Both the position numbers and the translations under genes were made by a program. Of a stretch of 64,000 nt of DNA, positions 50,545-59,886 are shown piece after piece. The notes under the pieces are model-generated. The model was not told where the DNA came from, did no database searches, and worked only from the letters and a program-made list of their open reading frames with translations. Source of the DNA: Alkalibacillus salilacus (GTDB taxonomy: Bacteria; Bacillota; Bacilli; Bacillales; Alkalibacillaceae); assembly GCF_030812915.1 (NCBI RefSeq), contig NZ_JAUSTQ010000006.1, positions 90,813 through 154,812 of the forward strand. Direction: 5' to 3'. The number at the start of each line of letters is the position of its first letter. Position 1 is the first letter of the stretch.

Positions 50545-52311
50545 TTGGATAGTATTAAACGTTATTTGCAGTTTGTAAAGCCTTATAAATGGAAAATAGC
50601 GTTAACCATATTAGTCGGTATTTTAAAGTTTGGTATACCTTTAATTATGCCGCTGATCACGATGTATGTTATTGATGATATTTTACGTGCAGATGATTTA
50701 ACAACAGCTGAGCAAATAGACAAATTGGTTTGGATCATGGGGATTGCTTTCTTTGTCTTTTTAGTTCTACGACCACCAATTGAATATTTCCGACAATATT
50801 TGGCTCAGTATGTGAGTAGTAAAATTTTATATGATATTCGTGATCATTTATTCGATCATATACAACGTTTAAGTTTGAAATTCTATTCGAAAACTAAAAC
50901 AGGTGAAATTATTTCACGCGTCATCCATGATGTAGAGCAGACCAAAACTTTTGTTGTGACAGGTCTGATGAATATTTGGCTTGATATGGCGACGATATTA
51001 ATTGCACTTGGTATTATGACGTATCTTGATCCACTATTAACACTTACAGCTATTGTGTTATTCCCGGTATATGGTTTTTCAGTGAAATATTTTTATTCTA
51101 GACTACGAGAGTTAACCCGTGATCGTTCACAAGCGTTAGCTGAAGTACAAGGACACTTACATGAACGTGTGCAGGGTATGCCAGTTATTCGCGGCTTTGC
51201 CTTAGAGGATCATGCTCAAAATGAATTTGACGAACATAACGGAAAGTATTTAGACCGAGCGCTACGATTTACCAACTGGAACGCCAAGTCATATGCCGTC
51301 ACTCATACAATTACGGATTTAGCGCCATTAGTTGTTTTAGCTTTAGGCGGTTATTTTGTGTTAGCAGGCCCTGTAACAATTGGTGTTATGGTGGCATTTG
51401 TTCAGTATATGCAACGTGTATATAATCCACTGCGTCGTTTAGTGAATAGCATGACTCAACTCACACAAGCACACGCTTCAATGGATCGTGTCTTTGAGTT
51501 TATGGATGAGGAATATGATATTGTCGACCGGCCAAACGCTAAAAAATTGGAATCGGTTCACGGTGATGTCACGTTTGAAAATGTGTCGTTTAAGTATGAT
51601 GATGAAGAGGAGTTAGTCCTCAAAAATGTCGATTTATCGGTTAAGAAAGGTGAAACCGTTGCACTTGTAGGAATGAGTGGAGGCGGTAAGTCAACGCTTG
51701 TTAGTTTGATTCCTCGTTTTTATGATGTGGTCAATGGTGCGGTTAAAATCGATGGTTATGATGTTCGCGATCTTCAAGCTCGTTCTCTGCGCGATAAAAT
51801 CGGAATGGTTTTACAAGATAGTATCTTATTCAGTGATTCGATTGAAATGAATATCCGTATGGGCAATCCAGATGCGACAAATGAAGAGGTTATTCAAGCG
51901 GCTAAAGCTGCCAATGCGCATGAGTTTATCATGGAATTTCCAAATGGCTATAATACATTGGTTGGTGAACGCGGAGTGAAATTGTCTGGCGGTCAAAAGC
52001 AACGTGTCGCTATTGCACGTGTCTTCTTGAAAAATCCTCCATTATTAATTTTAGATGAAGCAACTTCTGCGCTTGATTTAGAAAGTGAACACTTGATTCA
52101 AGAAGCGATGGCAACATTATCTGATAGTCGGACAACCTTTGTTGTTGCGCACCGTTTATCAACCATCACACACGCCGATCGTATTATCTTAATGAATGAT
52201 GGAGAGATTAAAGAAGAAGGAACACACGAAGAGTTAATGCAGCAGCGAGGTTTATATTATAATTTATTTACTGTACAAGAATTAGACCAGCATGAAGTGA
52301 ATCATGTTTGA
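50545..52311 (+). CDS. ygaD: ABC exporter, fused permease-ATPase (YgaD-like)
   Basis: 588 residues: six-helix exporter domain (about 15-305), then ATPase with Walker A GMSGGGKSTLVSLI, signature LSGGQKQRVAIARV, Walker B PLLILDEATSALD and H-loop VVAHRLSTITHAD. It should act as a homodimer or heterodimer exporting lipids or drugs. TTG start after GAAGGTGACAAGAAA. Matches B. subtilis ygaD in position. Confidence 0.93.
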   Translation: MDSIKRYLQFVKPYKWKIALTILVGILKFGIPLIMPLITMYVIDDILRADDLTTAEQIDKLVWIMGIAFFVFLVLRPPIEYFRQYLAQYVSSKILYDIRDHLFDHIQRLSLKFYSKTKTGEIISRVIHDVEQTKTFVVTGLMNIWLDMATILIALGIMTYLDPLLTLTAIVLFPVYGFSVKYFYSRLRELTRDRSQALAEVQGHLHERVQGMPVIRGFALEDHAQNEFDEHNGKYLDRALRFTNWNAKSYAVTHTITDLAPLVVLALGGYFVLAGPVTIGVMVAFVQYMQRVYNPLRRLVNSMTQLTQAHASMDRVFEFMDEEYDIVDRPNAKKLESVHGDVTFENVSFKYDDEEELVLKNVDLSVKKGETVALVGMSGGGKSTLVSLIPRFYDVVNGAVKIDGYDVRDLQARSLRDKIGMVLQDSILFSDSIEMNIRMGNPDATNEEVIQAAKAANAHEFIMEFPNGYNTLVGERGVKLSGGQKQRVAIARVFLKNPPLLILDEATSALDLESEHLIQEAMATLSDSRTTFVVAHRLSTITHADRIILMNDGEIKEEGTHEELMQQRGLYYNLFTVQELDQHEVNHV

Positions 52312-52319
52312 TCAGAAGG

Positions 52320-52353
52320 ACCTGACTATATATTGTTATAGTCAGGTTTTTTA
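52320..52353 (+). terminator. Intrinsic terminator after ygaD
   Basis: Eleven-bp stem ACCTGACTATA / TATAGTCAGGT followed by TTTTTT. Confidence 0.88.
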
Positions 52354-52385
52354 AATACTCATCATACGTAAAGAGCGTACTATAA

Positions 52386-52399
52386 GTTAGTTAACTAAC
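52386..52399. promoter_or_regulatory. Perfect palindrome upstream of the MoxR operon
   Basis: GTTAGTTAACTAAC, 14 bp with no spacer, 140 bp upstream of the MoxR gene. It may be an operator; no regulator is identified. The remainder of the 180-bp gap is AT-rich leader. Confidence 0.4.
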
Positions 52400-52538
52400 C
52401 TCCGATCAAAGTTTAATATTTAGAAAAATTAGGATTAATTGACTACTGAATGATGATTCATAGCCATATTTATGTTAAAGTATTTTTGTAATAAAATAAG
52501 TCTGAAAAATATGATGATTGTGACAGGGAGGGTTCATG

Positions 52539-53492
52539 ATGGCAATTGAACAAGAGATACATAAAATTAAAGAACAAATTGGTCAAGTAATCATGGGTAA
52601 AGATGAGACAATTGAGTTATTAATGAACGCGTTTTTAAATCAAGGGCATGTGCTCTTAGAAAGTGTACCTGGTACTGGTAAAACGATGCTTGCAAAAGCC
52701 CTAGCGAAATCGGTTGAAGGCGATTTTCAACGAATTCAGTTCACGCCAGATGTCTTACCATCAGATGTGACAGGTATTCAATATTTTAATCCGAAAGATC
52801 AGCAGTTTGAAATGCGTGTAGGACCTGTCTTAACAAATGTACTCTTAGCTGATGAGATTAACCGTGCTACACCGCGTACGCAATCTTCTTTACTTGAAGT
52901 AATGGAAGAAAAGCAAGTGACGATTGATGGTGAAACGGTTAATATTCCACAGCCGTTTATCGTAATCGCTACGCAAAACCCCGTTGAATCACAACAAGGG
53001 ACATTTGATTTACCGGAAGCACAAATGGACCGCTTCTTTATGAAATTGGATTTAGGTTATCCTTCGTTTTCGGATGAAAAACGGATGATGCGTGAGCATA
53101 AAGAGTCGAATCCTCTTGATACGTTACAGGCGATTTTAACAAAGGATATGTTAACGCAGTTTCAAGAAGAAGTGAAAGCCATTCACGTTTCTGAAGATGT
53201 TGAAGCGTATATTCTCTCAATTGTTCGTGCGACACGCGAGCATCAAGATATCGACGTCGGGGTGAGCCCGCGTGGAACCTTAGCATTTATGCATGCTGCA
53301 CAAGGTCGTGCGGTCATCCAAGGTCGAAATTATGTCACACCTGATGATGTCAAAATGATGGCACCTTATGTGTTACCGCACCGTTTAGTTTTAAGTTTAG
53401 ATGGTGCGACCTTAAAGTCACAGGATGAGGTGTTACGTGAAGCGTTAGAAACAGTTGAAGTACCAGCTGAATATGGAGTTACATCGTCATGA
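52539..53492 (+). CDS. MoxR family AAA+ ATPase
   Basis: About 317 residues. Walker A ESVPGTGKTMLAKALA, Walker B LLADEINRATPRTQSSLLEV and sensor-1 IVIATQNPVESQQG, then SPRGTLAFMHAAQGRA, are MoxR hallmarks. MoxR ATPases act as chaperones that insert metals or assemble complexes together with VWA or DUF58 proteins. The second ATG of the pair is better spaced from GGGAGGG. It overlaps the DUF58 gene by four bases. B. subtilis yeaC is the counterpart. Confidence 0.92.
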   Translation: MAIEQEIHKIKEQIGQVIMGKDETIELLMNAFLNQGHVLLESVPGTGKTMLAKALAKSVEGDFQRIQFTPDVLPSDVTGIQYFNPKDQQFEMRVGPVLTNVLLADEINRATPRTQSSLLEVMEEKQVTIDGETVNIPQPFIVIATQNPVESQQGTFDLPEAQMDRFFMKLDLGYPSFSDEKRMMREHKESNPLDTLQAILTKDMLTQFQEEVKAIHVSEDVEAYILSIVRATREHQDIDVGVSPRGTLAFMHAAQGRAVIQGRNYVTPDDVKMMAPYVLPHRLVLSLDGATLKSQDEVLREALETVEVPAEYGVTSS

Positions 53493-54688
53493 CATTTCAA
53501 AAGTACTCGCAAGATAACAAAACATTCCCAACACTTGTCTTGATTGGGACGTTTATATTATTTGCCGCTTTTTTTATTAGTTTCGAACAAATGTATATGC
53601 TTGTGATGTTAGCTATTTTAGTTATGTTGCTATATGGGATGAGCGTATTTTATGAAAAACATGTCGACGATTATTTAAGCATCGAATTTCCTCGTGCTAA
53701 TATTAGGCATTATCAGGGTGATCAAGGAGAATTAGAGGTCACGATTGAACAGAAAGGTATATTACCTCTTTTTAACGCTATGTTGATCGTTGAAATGGAT
53801 GATATTGTTCATTTTGAAGGAGGACGTCATGTTCGTAGACGGTACGCGACAACTTTTCATCAGGCTTTCAATCTGATGTTCTGGGAAAAGCGAACATTTA
53901 AAATTCCGTATTCGACGGAAAAACGTGGCGTTGCAAGAATTCATCATGTAGAGATCAAAGCACCTAATATGTTTGGGTTTGGCTCAATCTTTATGCGAAG
54001 TCTAACGAGATTTAAACAGGAAATTATCGTGTATCCTAAAAAGTCGGCTGTTGCCAATATCGATTTAATGGCACCGAAGCGGATGGGTTATCATCGCGCG
54101 AATCATTCCTTGTTTGATGATCATACTTTGCCAGTTGGTACAAGAGACTATGAATCAGGCGATGCGTTTAATCGAATTCATTGGAAAGCATCTGCTAAGG
54201 AAGGGAATCTTCAAACCAAAGACTTCGAGAAAGCAAGCCAAATTTCTTGGTGTTTTCTAGTCAATATACATGATGAATATGGTCGTGGTGTTCATGAAAA
54301 CATTGAGCAACTACTCGAAAAGACAGCTTATATGATGCATTACGCGACAACGCATCAGATTCCTTATCGATTATTTGTTAATGTTTCATCCATTGATCAA
54401 ATTCCTTTTATGCACTTACTTGAAGGAGAAGGGCAGAAGCATTATCAACGGTCACTTGAACTTTTAGCTCGTTTGAAGTTACTGACATTCACGGCTAAGT
54501 ATGAACGGTTGCTACATTTTGTAGATAAACATGAATCACCACCTGCCTATATCATTCATGTTGGTCATGTTAAAGCATCTCAACTGGCTAATCTAAAACG
54601 ACTTGAAAGAAAAGGCTCTGCACTATACTTCTTAAACGAAGAAGGTATTCATAAGACGTACCAAGGGGAGGTGGCTATGCATGGCTGA
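53489..54688 (+). CDS. DUF58 domain-containing protein
   Basis: 399 residues. Two N-terminal membrane helices (about 15-50) precede a beta-rich region, then the DUF58 core PVGTRDYESGDAFNRIHWKA followed by a degenerate VWA fold. It is the usual partner of MoxR proteins (B. subtilis yeaD). ATGA overlap with moxR and eight-base overlap with the next gene show tight coupling. Confidence 0.9.
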   Translation: MTFQKYSQDNKTFPTLVLIGTFILFAAFFISFEQMYMLVMLAILVMLLYGMSVFYEKHVDDYLSIEFPRANIRHYQGDQGELEVTIEQKGILPLFNAMLIVEMDDIVHFEGGRHVRRRYATTFHQAFNLMFWEKRTFKIPYSTEKRGVARIHHVEIKAPNMFGFGSIFMRSLTRFKQEIIVYPKKSAVANIDLMAPKRMGYHRANHSLFDDHTLPVGTRDYESGDAFNRIHWKASAKEGNLQTKDFEKASQISWCFLVNIHDEYGRGVHENIEQLLEKTAYMMHYATTHQIPYRLFVNVSSIDQIPFMHLLEGEGQKHYQRSLELLARLKLLTFTAKYERLLHFVDKHESPPAYIIHVGHVKASQLANLKRLERKGSALYFLNEEGIHKTYQGEVAMHG

Positions 54689-55907
54689 TTTCTCCTTGAA
54701 ATATTTACGGTGGTATCAATATGTATTAGAACTATTTCCATTATGGTTGGTGTTAGCCTACAACTATATCGCTCGACAAATTTACCCGCCATTAATCGAA
54801 TTTTTAATTATAGCACTTGTGATTGCACCATTATGCGCTGTTGTTTTAAATAAAATGGGCGGTCATAAAGCGGTTTATGCGGCATTTCCGATTTTGTTTA
54901 CGATCAGTTTTATGTTTGGTTTTCATATTATATTGGCGACTATATTAGCTGTTTTTTTAACCATCCGTATGGAAAACCGTTACATAAAACCTGATCAGGA
55001 TAATGAAGCAGTTGTGTTAGTTATCACATTTTTATTAGCGATTGTAGCCTATATGGTACAAGCCTCAGCATCAGATGGCTTTTCGGCTTATTATTTAGGT
55101 TTGTTTGTTGTGCAAGTATTCGTCTGGTTAGCAGGTCGCTTAGGTTACTTTTACATGCGTGATGAACAAACAAGGAGCGAGTCAACGAAGAAGCAGTTGT
55201 TGGTCATTTTAGCGAGTTTAGGAACGTTGGGTGGTTTGACTTGGTTAAGTTATACCTTGTTTCCATATATTAAATATGTCATTAATGCGATTATTTACTG
55301 GGCATTATATGCTTTCTCGTGGCTTGCAAGCCCGTTACTCAACTTTGTAGGAGGTCTTAATATCGAACCTCCTGAAGTTGAAAATGAAAATAGTGGCGAG
55401 CCAGCCACTGAATTTGGCGAAATGGAATCTGATCGGGATACTTCCGTCGCTGAGTTAATCTTTGATTATTTGACTTATGTTGTCATTGGGGCAATATTCG
55501 TGGCTGCGATCATAGGATATTTTATGTATCGCCAGAAATTATTGGCGCATCAAGATCAAATCAGGCATCAATATGATGAGCAAGTTGACAAAGAAAAAAT
55601 AAATCAGCGCAAATGGTTTAAACGTAAAGAAAAAATGACGCCACCTGAACATGAGATTCGTCGAGCTTATTTTGATTTAGAAAAATGGGCAGCTAAACAG
55701 GACCTAGGCCGATATCAATTTGAAACCACATATGAGTGGTTGAAACGGTTAGGCATAGCCCAAGAAATCGACTATGCGACTATTCGTGTTTATGAACAAG
55801 TTCGCTATGGTGATGTTCAGGCTGTTGAGGGAGATTTTAAACACTTCAAGCAAAAGCTTGAAGATTTAAAGGGGACAATGAAACAACGGTTGATCGATGA
55901 AAATTAA
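54681..55907 (+). CDS. Membrane protein of the MoxR-DUF58 operon with DUF4129-like tail
   Basis: 408 residues. About eight membrane helices lie in the first 220 residues, another near 265-285, and a cytosolic C-terminal segment HEIRRAYFDLEKWAAKQDLG, YQFETTYEWLKRLGI resembling DUF4129. In B. subtilis and relatives the third gene (yebA) has a transglutaminase-like domain between two membrane blocks; no CHD-type triad is visible here, so this looks like a version without that domain. SD GGAGGTGGCTATGC. Confidence 0.7.
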   Translation: MADFSLKYLRWYQYVLELFPLWLVLAYNYIARQIYPPLIEFLIIALVIAPLCAVVLNKMGGHKAVYAAFPILFTISFMFGFHIILATILAVFLTIRMENRYIKPDQDNEAVVLVITFLLAIVAYMVQASASDGFSAYYLGLFVVQVFVWLAGRLGYFYMRDEQTRSESTKKQLLVILASLGTLGGLTWLSYTLFPYIKYVINAIIYWALYAFSWLASPLLNFVGGLNIEPPEVENENSGEPATEFGEMESDRDTSVAELIFDYLTYVVIGAIFVAAIIGYFMYRQKLLAHQDQIRHQYDEQVDKEKINQRKWFKRKEKMTPPEHEIRRAYFDLEKWAAKQDLGRYQFETTYEWLKRLGIAQEIDYATIRVYEQVRYGDVQAVEGDFKHFKQKLEDLKGTMKQRLIDEN

Positions 55908-55975
55908 AGTGACATTAACTTTATTAATTAACCCGATTATCTTATAACTAAACTAGATAGTCTGAATTCACATAA

Positions 55976-56020
55976 AAACCGCTTAACCAACACTTTAAAA
56001 GGCTGTTGGTTAAGCGGTTT
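55976..56020. terminator. Long terminator between convergent genes
   Basis: Seventeen-bp perfect stem AAACCGCTTAACCAACA with 56004-56020, 11-base loop, then ACTTTTTG. It serves the MoxR operon and probably the opposing gene too. Confidence 0.88.
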
Positions 56021-56040
56021 ACTTTTTGTTGTATAGTTAT

Positions 56041-57084
56041 TTAGTTATGTGAACTATTCTGGTAACTACTCAATAATCGTTTCAGATGCAGTAATTCGTG
56101 ATGATAATCCATTAGAGTAGAGGCTAGGGGTAATAGCTTCAAGCGGTCTTCGTCATCATCTTCATAAACTGTTAGAAGTTGATTGACGAGTGCCGGAATA
56201 TCTGGCTCTGATATTTTCTCTAATGGATCAGTTTCCTTTTTGCGAATTCGCCCTAAATACATAAGGATCAGTTTTTCATGTGTGTGTAATGTCTTGTCGA
56301 CTTCTTCAATGACTTGTTGGTTAATTTCTCTAGGGATGTTCTCAATATCATCATCCATACGATGTAAGGTGTTTAGTACTTGAAAGGATTTATTCGAAGT
56401 ATGAATTAACTGTCGAAATAATACAAGTTTCCGAGCGCGCTCGTACCAGCGTTTTCGTGAATATGTTCGCTCTTCTAAAAATAAATTATAAGTCTGATCA
56501 ACATGGGATAAATCAGACCCTAGGCGGTCAATTTCCTTTTTAAGAGCGGGTTGATCAGATAAGTGACGTGTCGTAACACGAATCCACTGTAAAATATCGG
56601 ACGTCGTATGATTGATATCTTCAAATAGTTTGGTTTCGTACTTTGGCGGTAAAAATGCTAGGTTAACTAAGAATGCAGACAGAATTCCAATTGAGATTGA
56701 ACTGAAACGCACACCTGCGAATTCAAAGAAAGGCATTTGTGTTGTATCCATAATCGCAATAACTGCGATGATTGCGATGAAGGTCGTGTCTTCTTTCATC
56801 CGTAATTGAATACAAATCGCGATCACAGTTACGATTGCAAAGCCAATAATAAACGGTTCATTTCCAACTGTTAAAACAAGAATAATACCTAATGCGACAC
56901 CGAGAATATTGGCTTGAATTTGTTCAACAATCGTTTGGACAGAACGGTAGATGGATGGTTGTATGGATGAAACGGCAGCGATAGCCGCTGCAAACAGGCC
57001 GTTCTCTAAACCAAAGGCTAAAGATACATAAAATGCAACTGCTGTAGCAACACCTGTCTTAAACGCTCTTGCACCCACGCGCAT
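56041..57084 (-). CDS. ygaE: FUSC/aromatic acid exporter family protein (YgaE-like)
   Basis: 347 residues. Six predicted helices in the N-terminal 155 residues (ARAFKTGVATAVAFYVSLAF, GLFAAAIAAVSSIQPSIYRS) are followed by a helical cytosolic domain of about 190 residues. This is the ArAE-like / DUF939 type found as ygaE in B. subtilis. Role unproven; export of aromatic acids is suggested for relatives. ATG after AAAGGAAGATTAAATC. A leader with a minus-strand terminator hairpin lies about 90 bp upstream. Confidence 0.85.
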   Translation of the reverse strand: MRVGARAFKTGVATAVAFYVSLAFGLENGLFAAAIAAVSSIQPSIYRSVQTIVEQIQANILGVALGIILVLTVGNEPFIIGFAIVTVIAICIQLRMKEDTTFIAIIAVIAIMDTTQMPFFEFAGVRFSSISIGILSAFLVNLAFLPPKYETKLFEDINHTTSDILQWIRVTTRHLSDQPALKKEIDRLGSDLSHVDQTYNLFLEERTYSRKRWYERARKLVLFRQLIHTSNKSFQVLNTLHRMDDDIENIPREINQQVIEEVDKTLHTHEKLILMYLGRIRKKETDPLEKISEPDIPALVNQLLTVYEDDDEDRLKLLPLASTLMDYHHELLHLKRLLSSYQNSSHN

Positions 57085-57173
57085 GATTTAATCTTCCTTT
57101 CTAACTATGAGTTAATATGCGGTTAAAGTTTAATATTGTATTGTATGTGCTGAGAAGATAAATCTATCATAAC

Positions 57174-57322
57174 AAAAAAAGAGCCCCCGCAACATATACC
57201 GGGAGCTGAAATCTGGTAAAACCAGAAAGGAAGGGAGTTTCATAACATCATGTTCCTTAGATAAGGGGTAATCCAAAAATTCCGAATTATCTATATTTTA
57301 GCATATTAAGATCAAATAACAA
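57174..57322 (-). promoter_or_regulatory. Promoter and leader with attenuator-like terminator ahead of ygaE
   Basis: Minus-strand promoter: TTGTTA, 16-bp spacer, extended -10 TGCTAAAAT (57295-57300). The predicted leader of about 110 nt contains CCTT/AAGG, a TCTGGT/ACCAGA hairpin and then AGCTCCCG / CGGGGGCT (57200-57207 with 57182-57189), followed by TTTTTTT. That last stem uses a T-G pair only possible on this strand. A second CTCCC upstream (57233-57237) could compete for the G-run. It could instead be the end of the hemL transcript. Not a riboswitch class I recognise. Confidence 0.45.
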
Positions 57323-57439
57323 CCGTTTTTTGAATATTTTTTAAATTCATATATAATGTCCGTTGTTGAATTGTGAGTTTTTAACTTTTATGAATTTGCA
57401 CTAATTTTAATGAAAACTCATAATAATTTTTCCTAAGAT

Positions 57440-58741
57440 CTAAACGGTTTTCTGAGCCATTTGTTTAAATGAGTTCTCGACAGCTTCTAAGGTTTGATCA
57501 ATATCATCTTCAGTGTGAGCTGTTGTTAAGAACCAGGCTTCAAATTTAGATGGAGCGAGGTTAATGCCTTCTTCAAGCATCAGATGGAAAAACTCTGCAA
57601 ACTGTTTACCGTTCGTTGCTTCAGCTTCATCGTAATTCGTGACGTCGTGCTCAGAAAAATAGACCGTTAGCATACCTTTGAGACGATTGATTTTTACTGG
57701 AAGTCCATACGATTCGGCATGTTTTAAAATACCTTTTTCGAGTTTTTCACCGAGTCTGTCCATTTCGTCATAAACGCCGTCTTGTTGTAAGACTTCTAAG
57801 CAAGCAATTCCTGCGGCCATAGACGCTGGATTTCCTGACATGGTACCAGCTTGATAGGCTGGGCCAAGTGGCGCTACTTGTTCCATGATATCGACTCGAC
57901 CACCATATGCTCCGATTGGTAAGCCACCACCGATAATTTTACCCATAGCTGTCATATCGGCTTCTACACCTGTGATTTCTTGCGCACTACCATAATGAAA
58001 ACGAAATGCCGAGATGACTTCATCAAAAATTAACAAGCTACCATTATCATGTGTTAATGCTTTAACTGATTCTAAAAATCCGGGTTTCGGTTCAACTAAG
58101 CCGAAATTTCCTACAATCGGTTCAATTAGTACAGCTGCAATATCATCACCATACGTTTCGAGTGCTTGTTTTAGAGATTCCGTTTCATTGAAGGGAACCG
58201 TAATGACTTCTTCAGCAATATTACGGGTCACGCCAGCTGAATCCGGGCTTCCTAACGTAGAGGGGCCTGAGCCAGCAGCGACTAATACAAGATCAGAGTG
58301 GCCGTGATAGCAACCAGAAAATTTAATGATTTTACGGCGATTTGTATACGCTCTAGCAACTCGAATAGTAGTCATGACTGCTTCAGTACCTGAGTTCACG
58401 AATCTGACTTTCTCTAATGACGGAATAGCATGGGTTAACATGCGAGCAAATTGGTTTTCGAGTTTTGTTGGTGTGCCATATAAGACACCATTTTCTGCAG
58501 CAGTTTTAATCGCTCCAGTGATATGGGGATGAGCGTGTCCTGTGATAATCGGGCCATAAGCTCCTAAATAGTCAATATAATGATTCCCATCCACATCGGT
58601 GAAATGGGCGCCTTTACCATGATCCATAAAAACAGGTGTACCTCCACCAACTCCTTTGAATGCTCTAGATGGTGAGTTAACACCTCCGACGATTAAATCT
58701 TCTGCTTCCTGGTATAATTGTTCTGATGTTGCTCGATTCAT
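57440..58741 (-). CDS. gsaB: Glutamate-1-semialdehyde 2,1-aminomutase
   Basis: 433 residues. Converts glutamate-1-semialdehyde to 5-aminolevulinate for haem synthesis. The PLP lysine is K268 in [18 protein letters not shown], with [15 protein letters not shown] at the N-terminus and [22 protein letters not shown] 58741 follows TTGGAGGCACTAAA. It lies apart from a hem operon, like the B. subtilis second copy gsaB, so that symbol is used; hemL is the alternative. Confidence 0.9.
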   Translation of the reverse strand: MNRATSEQLYQEAEDLIVGGVNSPSRAFKGVGGGTPVFMDHGKGAHFTDVDGNHYIDYLGAYGPIITGHAHPHITGAIKTAAENGVLYGTPTKLENQFARMLTHAIPSLEKVRFVNSGTEAVMTTIRVARAYTNRRKIIKFSGCYHGHSDLVLVAAGSGPSTLGSPDSAGVTRNIAEEVITVPFNETESLKQALETYGDDIAAVLIEPIVGNFGLVEPKPGFLESVKALTHDNGSLLIFDEVISAFRFHYGSAQEITGVEADMTAMGKIIGGGLPIGAYGGRVDIMEQVAPLGPAYQAGTMSGNPASMAAGIACLEVLQQDGVYDEMDRLGEKLEKGILKHAESYGLPVKINRLKGMLTVYFSEHDVTNYDEAEATNGKQFAEFFHLMLEEGINLAPSKFEAWFLTTAHTEDDIDQTLEAVENSFKQMAQKTV

Positions 58742-58859
58742 TTTAGTGCCTCCAACTTTCATATTCTATAAGTATTTTATCATATAAACCGTGTATCGTT
58801 TCATGGTTTGTCCTTTTGTATCATATGAATAATTAAGCCAAACGTAAAGAGAGGTGTGA

Positions 58860-59249
58860 ATGATTCATCTCGTTACATTAGTTCTTGTCATGACTATTTT
58901 ATCAAGTAGTTTATATACGTTTTCACGCTATTATCAAGATGTGCGTGGGTCATTTTCTCGTGAATTATTTTCTGCATTTATTGCGATGTATGTTATTTTA
59001 ATGCTTGGTTTTGCTTTAATCTATTTTAGTTTGGCTGAAATCGGGTATACCTTATTACAAGGAGAATTGTTACAAGTGGGTTCAGTCATTGAACGTTTTT
59101 TTCACGCGATTTATTTCAGTGGTGTCACCCTGATGACAATTGGATACGGGGATATTACACCAGTTGGAATTGGAAGAGTGATTGCTCTAGTTGAAGCATT
59201 TATTGGTTTTTTGTTACCGGCAGCTTTCTTTTATAAGTTGTTTCGTTAG
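58860..59249 (+). CDS. Two-helix potassium channel protein
   Basis: 129 residues. The selectivity filter is MTIGYGDITP within a P-loop (FFHAIYFSGVTLMTIGYGD). Membrane helices are at about 3-20, 37-60 and 100-120, an ion_trans_2 architecture without the RCK domain. It is a minimal K+ channel of the KcsA type. The ATG follows GAGAGGTGTGA with short spacing. It is divergent from gsaB. Confidence 0.85.
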   Translation: MIHLVTLVLVMTILSSSLYTFSRYYQDVRGSFSRELFSAFIAMYVILMLGFALIYFSLAEIGYTLLQGELLQVGSVIERFFHAIYFSGVTLMTIGYGDITPVGIGRVIALVEAFIGFLLPAAFFYKLFR

Positions 59250-59353
59250 TGAGTAGAAATGTGAAAAAATCGAGAAAATCATGAATTTGATTTGTCATGA
59301 GCCAAATTATTCGGTAATCTAAAAGTAAAAGTTCTTGTAGGAGGAATGAAAAG

Positions 59354-59824
59354 ATGTCAGCAGAGGTTGGTCAGTCAGCACCTGATTTTACCTTGCCAGC
59401 CAGTCATGGTGAACAAGTCTCGTTATCAGATTTTAGAGGAAAGAATGTTGTGTTATATTTTTATCCGAAAGATATGACACCGGGTTGCACGACAGAAGCG
59501 TGTGATTTCCGCGATCGTTATGAACACTTTCAAAATTTAAACACAGTCATTCTAGGTGTGAGTCCTGACCCACTAGACCGTCATGAGAAATTTATTCAAA
59601 AACATGACTTACCATTTATTTTGTTATCAGACGAGCAACATGAAGTCGCTAAGAAATATGATGTATACAAGCTTAAGAAAAACTTTGGCAAAGAATATTA
59701 TGGAATTGAACGGTCAACATTTATCATTGACCCAGAAGGAAATATCGTTAATGAATGGCGCAAAGTACGTGTTAAAAACCACGTAGAAGAAGCTATGCAA
59801 TATATTGAAGAAAACTTAACTTAA
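59354..59824 (+). CDS. bcp: Thioredoxin-dependent thiol peroxidase Bcp
   Basis: 156 residues. Peroxidatic C45 and resolving C50 lie in MTPGCTTEACDFRDRY, a five-residue spacing typical of the Bcp/PrxQ group. It removes hydroperoxides using thioredoxin. SD AGGAGGAATGAAAAG. Its position near perR and gsaB matches B. subtilis ygaF. Confidence 0.93.
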   Translation: MSAEVGQSAPDFTLPASHGEQVSLSDFRGKNVVLYFYPKDMTPGCTTEACDFRDRYEHFQNLNTVILGVSPDPLDRHEKFIQKHDLPFILLSDEQHEVAKKYDVYKLKKNFGKEYYGIERSTFIIDPEGNIVNEWRKVRVKNHVEEAMQYIEENLT

Positions 59825-59886
59825 ATCAACCAGAGGAAGGAACAGCTTAGATAGTTGTTCCTTCTGTTCTACATAAGGAGAGAACG

